From Acanthosepion esculentum (lineage: Eukaryota; Mollusca; Cephalopoda; Sepiida; Sepiidae): a stretch of DNA of 64,000 nt. Below are positions 1 through 10,486 of this stretch, in pieces (the stretch's first letter is position 1; each line of letters starts with the position of its first letter). The DNA is taken from positions 26,119,022 to 26,183,021 of the forward strand of contig OZ038509.1 in the NCBI GenBank assembly GCA_964036315.1. The letters are read 5' to 3'. The notes below the pieces were generated by a model, which was not told the DNA's origin, ran no database searches, and was given only the letters and a program-made list of their open reading frames with translations. The position numbers and the translations under genes were made by a program.

Positions 1-354
1 TTTTGTCTGACTTTATTAAAATTTTATCAGATGTGTTTATTACTTTCACTATTCTATCTAGGTGTTTCTGGAAGTGGCATTTTTTCTCCCTGAAGTTTAT
101 GCTGTTTATCATATCCAAAAGGTCATTTTCAAAAGCCGACAAACTATGAACAAATGGTGCTGCTTTCTTGCTTTTAAAACCGTAAACCTCCTTGTTTTTA
201 TTTTGTAAATCATTCCGTTGAAGGAAGAAGTAGGCCTTCCATCTCATCCTTCGTATGAGTTCCTCCGTCTTTTGCATTAATGCAACGAAATATTCCTTTT
301 TGTTTGTATTAGGAATGTTTTTCAGAGAAATTCCGAAATTGATTTTCTCCATAT
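1..354 (-). pseudogene. Penelope-like element, N-terminal part, cut by window edge
   Basis: Read on the minus strand, an ATG at 354 opens with MEKINFGISLKNIPNTNKK and, after one frame change, continues through MRWKAYFF, YGFKSKKAAPFVHSLSAFE and DKILIKSDK to the edge without a stop. This matches the N-terminal region of GIY-YIG-type Penelope-like elements: a basic segment, then the FKSKKxxP...FExDL block that precedes the RT core. The frame change lies in a 7-T run (297-303), so this copy is either broken or carries a homopolymer error. The RT and endonuclease would lie left of the window. It points away from the PLE body at 1687-3417 and may be a separate insertion of a related family. Family call is from recognised blocks; clade not assigned. 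Confidence 0.7.
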
Positions 355-522
355 TTTCCTGATAAAAATAAAGATTTAAAGTGCTCGACTTTGATTAGGA
401 GCCAATGTATGTATATATAAATAAAAAGGAAAGAACAGTAAGATATAAAATCCGGTGTTCTTATAGATATTTTTATTTTTACACAATAGTGCTCTATGTA
501 AATTTAAGTTTACAGAGCATTA
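355..522. other. PLE 5' flank with a hairpin at the arm boundary
   Basis: No gene. The stretch 488-522 folds into a near-perfect hairpin (arms tgctctatgtaaa and tttacagagca) directly outside the left inverted arm that starts at about 523. Confidence 0.5.
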
Positions 523-1578
523 ATATTATAAATTAATAGATTTAAAATATGGTTTTACCGCTACACAGTGATGACCATGTTTCAGAAATGGAAGCTAAAG
601 CCCCTGAATTTAATTTTGTTATTAAACCAAAGACATTAGTTCCATTTCCTCATCAAGCGAATTTTGGAGTAACTTACTTTTTAAAAATTACGGTTGTTAA
701 CGGCACAGGAAAGATTCATAGTTTGAGGGTTTCCAAGGTTACCGATAAATCCATTCATCTAGACAAGGGGTGGTAGAGGGTTCAATTTTTAATTTTCGTT
801 GTCTCAGTTAATAGTTACATTTGAAAGCGGGGTTATGTTTAGGGATGGGTAGGGATGTATCTTTTAACGAATTCTGACATCCGCTAAATTCATGTCATCT
901 GGGTTTATTTCTAACGGCAAAAATTCTTATGGTATTATTTCTATTTGTATATTTAAAGATTTTGAGGGACTGTTTAGGTTAGAATATGTTTTATCCACCT
1001 TTCTAAAAAGTTATTTTTAATATTTAATATACTATACTCCTAGTTAAAAACCAAGTAAATGCATTAGGATTACTTACAGTATTTAAAATTATTTATTCTT
1101 ATCGAGTATAAGTAAATATTATTTTATTTTATTTTATTTTATGTAAACTTTATGACAATGACGGCAAAGGTGGTTAAATTATTTCACTAATTCAATAAAC
1201 TTTTATTTATAAATTTAGTATTATAAATGTATATATGTATGTATAAAGGACATTTAATGTTCAATATTATATTCTAACTTATTAATTTCATATGACTTTC
1301 AGTGTTCACTTGGATTCTTTTCAGTGTTTGAATTGCTTTTGAGAGAGGTGTTATGGTTAGAGTACGTTTTATTTAATTACAATTTTAAAAGATATTTAGG
1401 TTAGAATCTGTTTTATTTAATTTCAATTTTAAAACATTTTTAAAATTCTACTTTCAAATTTAACTTTTTAATTTTAATCGGCTATATTTTATTATAAACC
1501 AAGTAAATGTAATATAATTATCTACATTATTTAAAATTATTTATACCCATCAAATATGAGTATGCATAATAATCAAGT

Positions 1579-1613
<35 letters not shown>

Positions 1614-1667
1614 GATTATTTAAAGATTATTTAAAGAAAACTTTTGGCAATGACGACATAAAATAGC
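523..1667 (+). repeat. Left arm of 1.14-kb inverted repeat around PLE
   Basis: This arm is the reverse complement of 3370-4512. Coordinate sums of paired bases drift only from 5035 to 5037, so the arms differ by a few indels, mainly in the poly-T run (30 T at 1581-1610 against 27 A at 3427-3453). All stretches I compared by eye were identical. The inner end reaches into the last 16 codons of the PLE frame, so this arm is an inverted copy of the element's own 3' end plus its downstream DNA. It also holds the 75-aa frame at 549-776 and, antisense at about 1140-1255, a decayed second PLE 3' end. Confidence 0.92.
549..776 (+). CDS. 75-aa open frame of unknown function in the left arm
   Basis: The frame begins MVLPLHSDDHVSEMEAKAPE and ends KSIHLDKGW. 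I do not recognise it. The composition is ordinary for protein rather than low-complexity, with a possible beta-strand rich middle (FGVTYFLKITVVNG). An identical copy sits in the opposite arm (4259-4486, minus), so each reads outward-in from the arm ends. It could be a captured exon, a small PLE-associated frame or chance. Identity of the two copies reflects recent duplication and says nothing about selection. Confidence 0.3.
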   Translation: MVLPLHSDDHVSEMEAKAPEFNFVIKPKTLVPFPHQANFGVTYFLKITVVNGTGKIHSLRVSKVTDKSIHLDKGW

Positions 1668-1686
1668 AAATAATAGTAACCTAAAT

Positions 1687-3417
1687 ATGGTCCAGAATAT
1701 CAATAATAGTAGTAAAAAAATCACTGATAAACTGAAGATCAGTGACAGAGTAGGTAAATTATCTGAAAAAGAGAGCTACATAACCTTAAAAGACCACAAA
1801 CCAGATTTCGAGGCAAATCCGACTACAAGGATAATTAATCCTACAAGACCAGATATAGGAAAAATTAGTAAAATGATCCTTGAAAGGATAAATAAACAAA
1901 TCAAAGATAAAATAGGCCTCAAACTTTGGATAAATACCGAAGACGTGATAAACTGGTTCACCTGTATAAAAGCAAAAAACAACTGTACACTAATGCAGTT
2001 CGATATTGAAAATTATTACCCATCAATATCTAAAGAACTGTTCTTGAATGCGTTGGACTTTGCCACCCAGTACACGGATATTACTGAGGATGAAAAGAAC
2101 ATTATATTAAATGCGAAGAAATCGGTCCTGATCCATAATGGTGAGCAATGGGTAAAAAATTCATATGACCACTTTGACATCACAATGGGATCACTAGACT
2201 CAGCTGTGTCTTCTGATCTCATTGGTCTTTTTATTTTATACAACCTAACAGCGCACCGTGATATTGATTCAACTGACATTGGTCTATACAGGGACGATGG
2301 TCTCATGGTTATTAGGAATTCTACTAACTTCAGAATAGACAAAATTAGAAAGGCATTATATAAAGAATTTAAAAGCATGGGTTTAAAAATTACCGTTAGC
2401 ACTAAAATTAAAAAAGTTAACTTCCTTGATATAACATTAGATTTAAAGAACAATACATACACACCTTATAAAAAACTCAATACGAATCCTGTATATATAC
2501 ACCCTAAATCAAATCACCCCTCATCTATAATTAAACATATACCTTTATCTATCCGAAAATGAATTAGTACAAATTCAGCAAATGACAATATTTTCGACGA
2601 ACATATTAATTTCTATAATAAAGCTCTAAAAGATAGTGGCTACAAAAACCTAAAACTAACTTATATTAAAAATGAAAACGGTAAACATAGGAAAAACAGA
2701 AGCAGGAAAATAATTTGGTATACACCCCCATACAACCAAATGGTAAAAAACAAATTGGGACAAAAATTCCTTGAATTAATACTCAAGCATTTTCCCGGTG
2801 GAAGTAAACTTAGTACTATTTTCAATAGAAATACACTAAAATTAAGTTATAGCTGTACTGATAACCTAGAAAAGATAATTAAGAAACATAATACTAATAT
2901 CTTAAATAAACACTTATACCAGAACCAAAAAATTGTAGACAAGGGAAAAATACAAACAACAACTAATGAGGGTGAACAAAAATTATGTAATTGTAGAAAC
3001 CCTCAAAACTGTCCTTTACAAAATAAATGTTGCATAGAATCAGTAGTATACCAATGTAATATATCTTCTGTTGAAAACCCTGAAAACATAAAAATTTATA
3101 TAGGTTGCACTAGCCATGAGTTCAAAAAGAGGTTCTACCAACATCAATCCTCGTTTAGGATAAATAAGTATAAAAGTCAAACATCTCTTTCGAAGTACTT
3201 TTGGCACCTAAAAGAATCCAATAAAACACCTACAGTAAAATGGAAGTTAATAAGAAGGGCTAGAATATGTAGGTCATTAAATGACCCATGTCCTTTATGC
3301 ATACATGAGAAACTATATATTACTAAGTTTATAAAAAATAAAAATTTACTGAATCAGAGAAATGAAATAGCTATTTTATGTCGTCATTGCCAAAAGTTTT
3401 CTTTAAATAATCTTTAA
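1687..3417 (+). pseudogene. Penelope-like element: RT plus GIY-YIG endonuclease, one in-frame stop
   Basis: A single reading frame of 577 codons is interrupted only by TGA at 2560-2562 (SIRK-stop-ISTN), most simply a CGA-to-TGA change. The N-terminal half is a PLE reverse transcriptase: SYITLKDHKPDF, motif A LMQFDIENYYPS, motif B region FDITMGSLDSAVSS, motif C LYRDDGLMV (YxDD), then KVNFLDITLDL. The C-terminal half carries the cysteine cluster CNCRNPQNCPLQNKC, then the PLE-type GIY-YIG endonuclease (VVYQCN, IYIGCTSHEFKKRFYQHQ) and CPLCIHEKLYI. In active relatives it would copy element RNA and nick the target. The usual N-terminal region is missing and replaced by the left inverted arm, so the copy is 5'-truncated. 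The last codons lie inside the right arm. One stop and near-identical arms suggest a fairly young insertion. Confidence 0.9.
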
Positions 3418-3779
3418 ATAATCTATAAAAAAAAAAAAAAAAAAAAAAAAAAATTACTTGATTATTATGCATACTCATATTTGATGGGTATAAATAATTT
3501 TAAATAATGTAGATAATTATATTACATTTACTTGGTTTATAATAAAATATAGCCGATTAAAATTAAAAAGTTAAATTTGAAAGTAGAATTTTTAAAAATG
3601 TTTTAAAATTGAAATTAAATAAAACAGATTCTAACCTAAATATCTTTTAAAATTGTAATTAAATAAAACGTACTCTAACCATAACACCTCTCTCAAAAGC
3701 AATTCAAACACTGAAAAGAATCCAAGTGAACACTGAAAGTCATATGAAATTAATAAGTTAGAATATAATATTGAACATT

Positions 3780-3895
3780 AAATGTCCTTTATACATACAT
3801 ATATACATTTATAATACTAAATTTATAAATAAAAGTTTATTGAATTAGTGAAATAATTTAACCACCTTTGCCGTCATTGTCATAAAGTTTACATA
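3780..3895 (+). pseudogene. Decayed second PLE 3' end inside the arm
   Basis: The segment resembles the end of the neighbouring PLE frame: tgtcctttatacatacat, tttattgaattagtgaaat and gccgtcattgtcataaagtt parallel the frame's last 130 bases (3288-3405), but with stops. The mirror copy is at about 1140-1255. An older PLE tail therefore lay downstream before the arm was duplicated, a head-to-tail arrangement often seen for PLEs. Confidence 0.6.
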
Positions 3896-4258
3896 AAATA
3901 AAATAAAATAAAATAATATTTACTTATACTCGATAAGAATAAATAATTTTAAATACTGTAAGTAATCCTAATACATTTACTTGGTTTTTAACTAGGAGTA
4001 TAGTATATTAAATATTAAAAATAACTTTTTAGAAAGGTGGATAAAACATATTCTAACCTAAACAGTCCCTCAAAATCTTTAAATATACAAATAGAAATAA
4101 TACCATAAGAATTTTTGCCGTTAGAAATAAACCCAGATGACATGAATTTAGCGGATGTCAGAATTCGTTAAAAGATACATCCCTACCCATCCCTAAACAT
4201 AACCCCGCTTTCAAATGTAACTATTAACTGAGACAACGAAAATTAAAAATTGAACCCT

Positions 4259-4486
4259 CTACCACCCCTTGTCTAGATGAATGGATTTATCGGTAACCTT
4301 GGAAACCCTCAAACTATGAATCTTTCCTGTGCCGTTAACAACCGTAATTTTTAAAAAGTAAGTTACTCCAAAATTCGCTTGATGAGGAAATGGAACTAAT
4401 GTCTTTGGTTTAATAACAAAATTAAATTCAGGGGCTTTAGCTTCCATTTCTGAAACATGGTCATCACTGTGTAGCGGTAAAACCAT
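4259..4486 (-). CDS. 75-aa open frame, second identical copy
   Basis: Mirror copy of 549-776 in the right arm, the same 75 residues on the minus strand. Function unknown; see the first copy. Confidence 0.3.
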   Translation of the reverse strand: MVLPLHSDDHVSEMEAKAPEFNFVIKPKTLVPFPHQANFGVTYFLKITVVNGTGKIHSLRVSKVTDKSIHLDKGW

Positions 4487-4503
4487 ATTTTAAATCTATT
4501 AAT

Positions 4504-4506
<3 letters not shown>

Positions 4507-4546
<40 letters not shown>

Positions 4547-4809
4547 TTACATATGGACAAAACAACTTACTCACTACAAAGATGCATTCTGGTTTCAATG
4601 TGCATGCATCTCAATTGGTGAGAACAAAAAATGGTTATGAACAATTCTGTTTATAAGTAAGCTGCTTATAGAATTTCACTTCCTTTTTCTCATTACTCAA
4701 ATCATTTTTGAAAATAAAACATAGGAAGAAACACCTTGGGTATTGAGCCCTCTTTTGAATTAATGCTATGACCATTAGAATTTATATTATTTCCATTCTC
4801 ATTACATGC

Positions 4810-4842
<33 letters not shown>
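4507..4842. repeat. (TA)n tracts and spacer
   Basis: Short (TA)n runs at 4507-4542 and 4812-4841 flank a spacer of about 270 bases with no recognisable gene. The first run abuts the PLE right arm. Confidence 0.8.
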
Positions 4843-4845
<3 letters not shown>

Positions 4846-4897
4846 CTAGGGAGAGCTCAATGTAGACAACAGAGCATTATAATAATAATAAAGAAGA

Positions 4898-5665
4898 AAA
4901 CCTTAAATATTCAATTATAATTCTTTTTCTGAATATTGAAATATTCATCACTTCAGATCGAAATCTCCTTAGTAAATAGAGACAGTACACCGGACGGATA
5001 TATTAAATTGATAGTGGGGGTAGCAAGAGAGGAGAGATGAGATAGGGGTTATAGAAAAGAAAGTGTTAAGGATGTAATGGCCGAGTAGAAGTAAGCTTAA
5101 ACCGACTGGCCCGGCCAAGAATTTTTCCTTTAAAGTTTGGAATTTTTATATTGGGTTCTACAGCAAATGGAGTGATATGGCCTGTTGTTTTAGGCAGGAC
5201 AAACCAACTAGATTTCAAATTAGGTAGTCTAATGAAAGAGTCCTTAATACAAATAATAAGTAGAGATTACAATAATAACACCTGAATATTCATTTATTCA
5301 GTCCGAAATTTCTTAATCAATGGATACAATATACCGTGCGGATATATTAGATTGATAGGGGGAAGGGAAAGCAAGAGAAGATATGAGAGAAGAAGGGGAA
5401 AGGGTCTTTTAAAAAGATGATATGGGGTGGGTGTTAAGGAAAAGAAAGTGCTAAGGATGTAACGAATGGATAGTAGTAAGCCTTAACAGACTGACTCAGC
5501 CAGGAATTTCCCTAAAGTTTGGAACTTTGTACATTGGGTTATACAGCAAATTGACTGATATGACCCATTGTTTTATGCATGACCAACCAACACAATTCCA
5601 AAGTCGTTAGTTCAATGTAAGAGTCCTTAATACAAATAAGTAGAAATTACAATAATAATAACAGT
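4898..5665. repeat. Two tandem copies of a ~385-bp unit
   Basis: Unit 1 (about 4898-5278) and unit 2 (about 5281-5665) share, in the same order, gatatatta-attgatag, gaaagtg-taaggatgtaa, agtttggaa-tttt-attgggtt-tacagcaaat and agagtccttaatacaaat. Divergence is moderate, so the duplication is old. No protein match is visible. Confidence 0.8.
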
Positions 5666-5875
5666 AATAATACTATCAGACATAAATGAAGGGATTTTAA
5701 ATACAGATAAATTAAACAAATAACTTTAGAAAATTAAGAGTAAAAATAAAAATACAAATAAAAATAAAAAGTAGTGTATGGATAATGATACAAAAGATGT
5801 TAGTTTAGAAATATAGGTATGGTGTACATCAGTGTGTGTGTGTGTGTGTATGTATATATATATATATATATATAT

Positions 5876-6080
5876 CTCCTTCATACAAAAAGTAGATTAG
5901 TAAAGTTAATGATATAAAATGGCAAAATCTTTTCGCAAACAAAATTTTAAAGGTGCATTAACCTACAAATCACTTGATGAATGTTATGATCCTTGTTTTT
6001 AAAATTATAAACTGTATAAGGTCTTTCGCAAGTACTTTCAACTGTACATTCAGTCATCTTCAGGCATGGAAATTATATAT
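5876..6080 (-). repeat. Dispersed repeat family E, copy 1
   Basis: The copy shares tcatacaaaaagta-attagtaaagttaatgatat, gcattaacctac-aatcact and tcaggcat-gaaatt with 20690-20885. On the minus strand it reads CCTGAAGATGACTG-aatgta-CAGTTGAAAG, a CTGAAGA box, a short hairpin and GAAA. Confidence 0.7.
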
Positions 6081-6654
6081 ATATATATATATATAATTAA
6101 ATAATTAAGCAAGAGACAACCTTAAGGTTCCATGACTATAATTTATTTCCCCAGAAAATATTTTTCCTGGTTCATCAGGTCACATCTCTAGTTACAAAGA
6201 AATTTGGTTTCTTTTATTTTTAATACAAGTTTTTGAGAGATCGTTTCAGATTGATAAACAGCAGCATTGGAGGACTCAGCTGCCTTTAGTCTGGAAATGC
6301 AATCTGATACAGCTGTATAGCCTTCTGTCCATTACAACTTATGTGGCCATGTGTAAAAAACATATCTGCCAACGCACGAGATGAATATCCTGTCATTGTT
6401 AAACAGATCACTTCTCAGTTAACTCACTGCTAACTACTACAGACATTAAAAGTTGAAGACAGGCTAGCCACAAATGTACACAAATGGCAAGTGTAACCTA
6501 GTCTACATGGCAGCACAGCAACATCTACTGTAAACTTTTTAAACTCAACAGCTCAAAAACAAAGGATTTGCAGACATGTTTACACAGACTTTTGTCCTTG
6601 TTTTGGTGTGTGGAACCCACCCACAAAGTTTGTAAAAATATTTTTGATACACCC
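6081..6654. other. No gene seen
   Basis: Mixed-composition spacer. I see no protein similarity, repeat copy or structured signal that I can name. Confidence 0.5.
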
Positions 6655-6708
6655 TATATATATGTATATGTATATTGACCACTGATATTATATTATATTA
6701 CATCAGTG

Positions 6709-6739
<31 letters not shown>

Positions 6740-6750
6740 ACATTAGTGGT

Positions 6751-6794
<44 letters not shown>

Positions 6795-6802
6795 CATTAG
6801 TG

Positions 6803-6836
<34 letters not shown>

Positions 6837-6878
6837 TTAGTGGTCTATATATATATATATATATATATAACATTACTG

Positions 6879-6924
<46 letters not shown>

Positions 6925-6932
6925 CATTACTG

Positions 6933-6974
<42 letters not shown>

Positions 6975-7018
6975 CATTACTGGTCTATATATATATATAT
7001 ATATATATAACATTACTG

Positions 7019-7064
<46 letters not shown>

Positions 7065-7072
7065 CATTAGTG

Positions 7073-7103
<31 letters not shown>

Positions 7104-7112
7104 ACATTAGTG

Positions 7113-7168
<56 letters not shown>

Positions 7169-7176
7169 CATTACTG

Positions 7177-7224
<48 letters not shown>

Positions 7225-7232
7225 CATTACTG

Positions 7233-7272
<40 letters not shown>

Positions 7273-7280
7273 CATTACTG

Positions 7281-7324
<44 letters not shown>

Positions 7325-7332
7325 CATTACTG

Positions 7333-7378
<46 letters not shown>

Positions 7379-7386
7379 CATTACTG

Positions 7387-7430
<44 letters not shown>

Positions 7431-7594
7431 CATTACTGGTCTATATATATATATATATAACATTACTGGTCTATATATATATATATAACATTAGTGGTCT
7501 ATATATATATATATATATATATAACATTAGTGGTCTATATATATATATATATAACATTAGTGGTCTATATATATATATATATAACATTATTGGT

Positions 7595-7634
<40 letters not shown>

Positions 7635-7645
7635 CATTATTGGTC

Positions 7646-7698
<53 letters not shown>

Positions 7699-7705
7699 CA
7701 TTATT

Positions 7706-7758
<53 letters not shown>

Positions 7759-7765
7759 CATTATT

Positions 7766-7816
<51 letters not shown>

Positions 7817-7823
7817 CATTATT

Positions 7824-7870
<47 letters not shown>

Positions 7871-7877
7871 CATTATT

Positions 7878-7922
<45 letters not shown>

Positions 7923-7965
7923 CATTATTTGTCTATATATATATATATATATATATAACATTATT

Positions 7966-8012
<47 letters not shown>

Positions 8013-8060
8013 CATTATTGGTCTATATATATATAACATTAGTGGTCAATATATATATAT
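6655..8060. repeat. (TA)n array with ~29 regular acatta-NTGGTC spacers
   Basis: Runs of (TA) 10-60 bases long are separated by a 12-13 base spacer acattaNTGGTCt about every 30-65 bases. Spacer variants occur in blocks: GTGGTC, CTGGTC, GTGGTC, CTGGTC, GTGGTC, TTGGTC, TTTGTC, then TTGGTC and GTGGTC again. Long tyrosine-isoleucine frames across it are artefacts of the repeat. Confidence 0.95.
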
Positions 8061-8175
8061 ATTACAATGAATCATTCATACAGCAAACAGATATAGAAGT
8101 TAATGATATATTCTCGCCATTTTTATCATTAACTTCAACTTCTATATGTTTTCTGTATGAATGATTCATTATAAT
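8061..8175. repeat. Palindromic element, ~50-bp arms
   Basis: Arms 8061-8108 and 8124-8175 are inverted copies (attacaatgaatcattcata against tatgaatgattcattataat at the ends) around a 15-base centre. The arm sequence is related to the start of family E, so this may be two family E ends joined head to head. Confidence 0.75.
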
Positions 8176-8318
8176 GTAAATTGAACTGCATCACATACTT
8201 GATATTATATATATATATTATATATTTCCAAGAGGATAAAATCCAGCTAGAACTCAATGTCCAGGACAGAGTTAGAATATATATATTTATATATATATAT
8301 ATATATATTTGTGTGTAT

Positions 8319-8460
8319 GTGATAAAATATCATTTTAAGGTATAGTATGTTTATAGGTTAAAATTCTCAGTATTAGAGATGGAATATATGTGAATATAAA
8401 AGTGGACATTGAAGTCAATACCGAGAGGTGACAATTGTCTCCATGCTGTGGCTATACATT
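8319..8460 (+). repeat. Dispersed repeat family F, copy 1
   Basis: About 145 bases shared with 8945-9095 and 9715-9870: gataaaat--a-tttaaggt, ctcagtat-agaga, aatataaaagtg-acat-gaagtcaa. The three copies alternate with LINE tails. Confidence 0.65.
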
Positions 8461-8885
8461 TGATAATTGGGTGTCCAAAGCTGATCTTCTTGCAAATTGC
8501 AACTTTGGTGGAATTGAGACCTTCTTGATGCAATTACAACTTTGCTGGGATGGTCATGTTGCAAGGGTGAGTGATGACTAAATACCTAAGGTCCTCATAC
8601 GTAACCAGGTTGACAGTGAACAAAGGACTGTTGGATGGCCATGGCTCAGGTATAAATACAAGCTAAAGAATAACCCCTCAGCTGTCAATAACTGGAGATA
8701 TTTGTGCCAGAATGGTATCAGAAATTTTGAAATCAGTCATATTGACCAACTAAGAGACGAAAGACAATGGTGAAAAGCATCAGCAAATGTTCCTGTGGCT
8801 CTGTCCCAAGATCCTCACTGTTGCACAATATGTGGACTTGAATGCAGGTCAGTAGAAGTGTCATGTACGACACAAACATAAAAAC
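8440..8885 (+). pseudogene. Non-LTR retrotransposon, C-terminal tail of ORF2
   Basis: With a few stops, the frame reads IETFLMQLQLCWDGHVARVSDD, PKVLIRNQVDSEQRTVGWPW, LRYKYKLKNN, IDQLRDERQW, CCTICGLECRSVE. This is the end of a LINE ORF2 of the type closing with L-L-W-x-GHV-x-R, a GRPxxRYKDxLK block, a D-R-x-x-W block and a CxxC...C finger. Only the last ~150 residues remain and the rest is absent. It lies between two family F repeats. Clade not assigned. Confidence 0.7.
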
Positions 8886-8944
8886 TGAATGAGGTTGTCA
8901 GATAGTCATATGTTGAAATTGACAGGAGTGTCCATCAGGATATA

Positions 8945-9095
8945 TATGTGATAAAAATAAACTTTAAGGTCTGATATATTTATGGGTTAAATGCTCAGTA
9001 TCAGAGACAGATCATATATAAATATAAAAGTGGGCACTGAGGTCAACACTGAATGGTAACAGTCAGTTTTATGCTTAAGTGCAGTTGTCAGGAAA
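8945..9095 (+). repeat. Dispersed repeat family F, copy 2
   Basis: Shares the core of family F and ends with atgcttaagtgcagttgtcagg, also found in copy 3. A (GT)n run follows at 9095-9120. Confidence 0.65.
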
Positions 9096-9184
9096 TGTGT
9101 GTGTGTGTGTGTGTGTGTGTGCATAAATATCATTTACCTTGCTAAAGTCTGTCAGAGGACAAAACATGTTGGCTAAGTTTTCCT

Positions 9185-9204
9185 TATATATATATATCTA
9201 TATA

Positions 9205-9256
<52 letters not shown>
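9185..9256. repeat. (TA)n microsatellite
   Basis: Mostly uninterrupted (TA)n with two tatc units. Confidence 0.9.
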
Positions 9257-9259
<3 letters not shown>

Positions 9260-9359
9260 ATGGTATAAATATATACAAATGTTCAATCTTAAAAACAATT
9301 TTTTGCCTTAGCCTTTTCTACAAAAACTCAATTTACATATATATGTATGTGTGACATCT

Positions 9360-9712
9360 GTCAGTCTCGAGAAGCCTTGGATCTGCACCAAATGAATTAT
9401 GAGTCAGCTGCTGATGGCAGGGCAACATCTGTTATGACTGTACAGGCCCACCGGGAATGACAGTCTTGATTGCAATGAATGCATGTGAAGATGCCTTATT
9501 GTTATCTTTGCGTTGAGCATGCTTCTCCCTGGCTTCATTCCTTCTTTCCTTGCTCCAGCCCTTGGTGTAAATCACGTTTCTAGTGTGAGTGATCGTTGGC
9601 AATGTCTTCTCACCTCTTGATGTCCATGTCCCTCTTGCAGGCGTCCTTGAAGTGAATATGAGGCCACCTTTGGGTCCTTTTGCCTGTGGCCAGTTCCCCA
9701 TACAGGAGGACC
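9360..9712 (-). pseudogene. Non-LTR retrotransposon C-terminal tail, minus strand
   Basis: The minus strand reads LYGELATGKRTQRWPHIHFK, DACKRDMDIKR-stop, then FTCIHCNQDCHSRWACTVIT. This is the LYGELATGxRxxGxPxxRFKDxxKRD block and terminal CxxCxxxCxSRxG zinc finger of a LINE ORF2. Several stops are present. It faces the opposite way to the tail at 8440-8885. Confidence 0.72.
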
Positions 9713-9714
9713 TT

Positions 9715-9870
9715 CAGATACAAAATTTTAAGGGATGCTATATTTATGGGCAAAAGTGAACCGTATCAAAGATAGAGTATGTGTAAATATAAAAAGTTAA
9801 AGTCAACATCCAGCGGCAATAGTCTATTTCATGCTTTAATGCAATTGTCAGGTCATATTTTATTACTGTA
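9715..9870 (+). repeat. Dispersed repeat family F, copy 3
   Basis: Shares ttatggg, gataga-tatgtgtaaatataaaa, gtcaacatc and atgctttaatgcaattgtcagg with the other two copies. Confidence 0.65.
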
Positions 9871-10083
9871 AGCCTTATTTTTGGAGAGTACACATGTTTG
9901 AGTTTGTACCCCTGTTTTTATTGAGAAATCCTACAAAAGAAAATATGTATTGTAATGAGAAACCTCTCTGCTTTCCATGAGCATGGCTGATGCTATCCTC
10001 CAAGAACGTGCCTTCTTGGGCTAATATTCTCAGCTGACATGAGATAGAAAGACTACATTGAATCCAAAAGAAAAAAAAATTGG

Positions 10084-10480
10084 TTCACTGTGTTGGGAGA
10101 CACAATTTTTCTCTTGAATCTATCTTGAATAGCTATAAGTCTACCATTCATCCACGACTAGAATATTGCTGCTACATATGGTCTGATGCCCCTGCCATTT
10201 TCCTGGAGCTTCTTGATAAGATCCAAAGAAGAATCAGCAATATTATTGGTCCTGATCTGACAGCTTTACTTTCCCGACACAGTAAGGTTGCCTCTGTGCT
10301 TTTTCCATAAATACTTTCTTGGCAATTGTTTGGATGAAGCTCTTTGCCATGGTACAGAGCCTTTTTGAATTTAAGTGCAGTAATTGACTCATCAATTTAC
10401 AGCTGAACTAGCTAGATGTAAATACATCTTCTATCCTAACAGTTTCTTTTCTCAAACTTCTTACTTGTAGAACTCACTTA
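10084..10480 (+). pseudogene. CR1/Jockey-like LINE tail
   Basis: The frame reads YKSTIHPRLEYCCYIWSDAP and LLDKIQRRISNIIGPDLTAL, then degenerates through frameshifts (SFFSQTSYL in another frame). These are the post-RT blocks of a LINE ORF2: SxxRPxLEYxxxxW, LDxIQRRxxxLI, F-x-R-T-x-x-LWNSLP. The same family leaves tails at 22250, 25630, 28810, 42095, 50885 and 51700, so it is the commonest LINE here. Confidence 0.7.
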
Positions 10481-10486
10481 GCTCAT

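Larger units (their letters stand above)
3370..4512 (-). repeat. Right arm of the 1.14-kb inverted repeat
   Basis: Natural 3' side of the PLE body: end of the reading frame, A27 run, then about 1 kb of downstream sequence. It is the partner of 523-1667 and ends directly in a (TA)n tract at 4507-4542. Arms plus the 1.70-kb loop would form a long fold-back in RNA or single-stranded DNA. Confidence 0.92.

Noticed and set aside
1776..2462. Minus-strand frames opposite the PLE RT
   Set aside because: Shadows of the plus-strand RT, which carries the conserved motifs.
6746..8164. Several long Tyr/Ile-repeat frames
   Set aside because: They are (TA)n read in frame; composition and boundaries follow the microsatellite.
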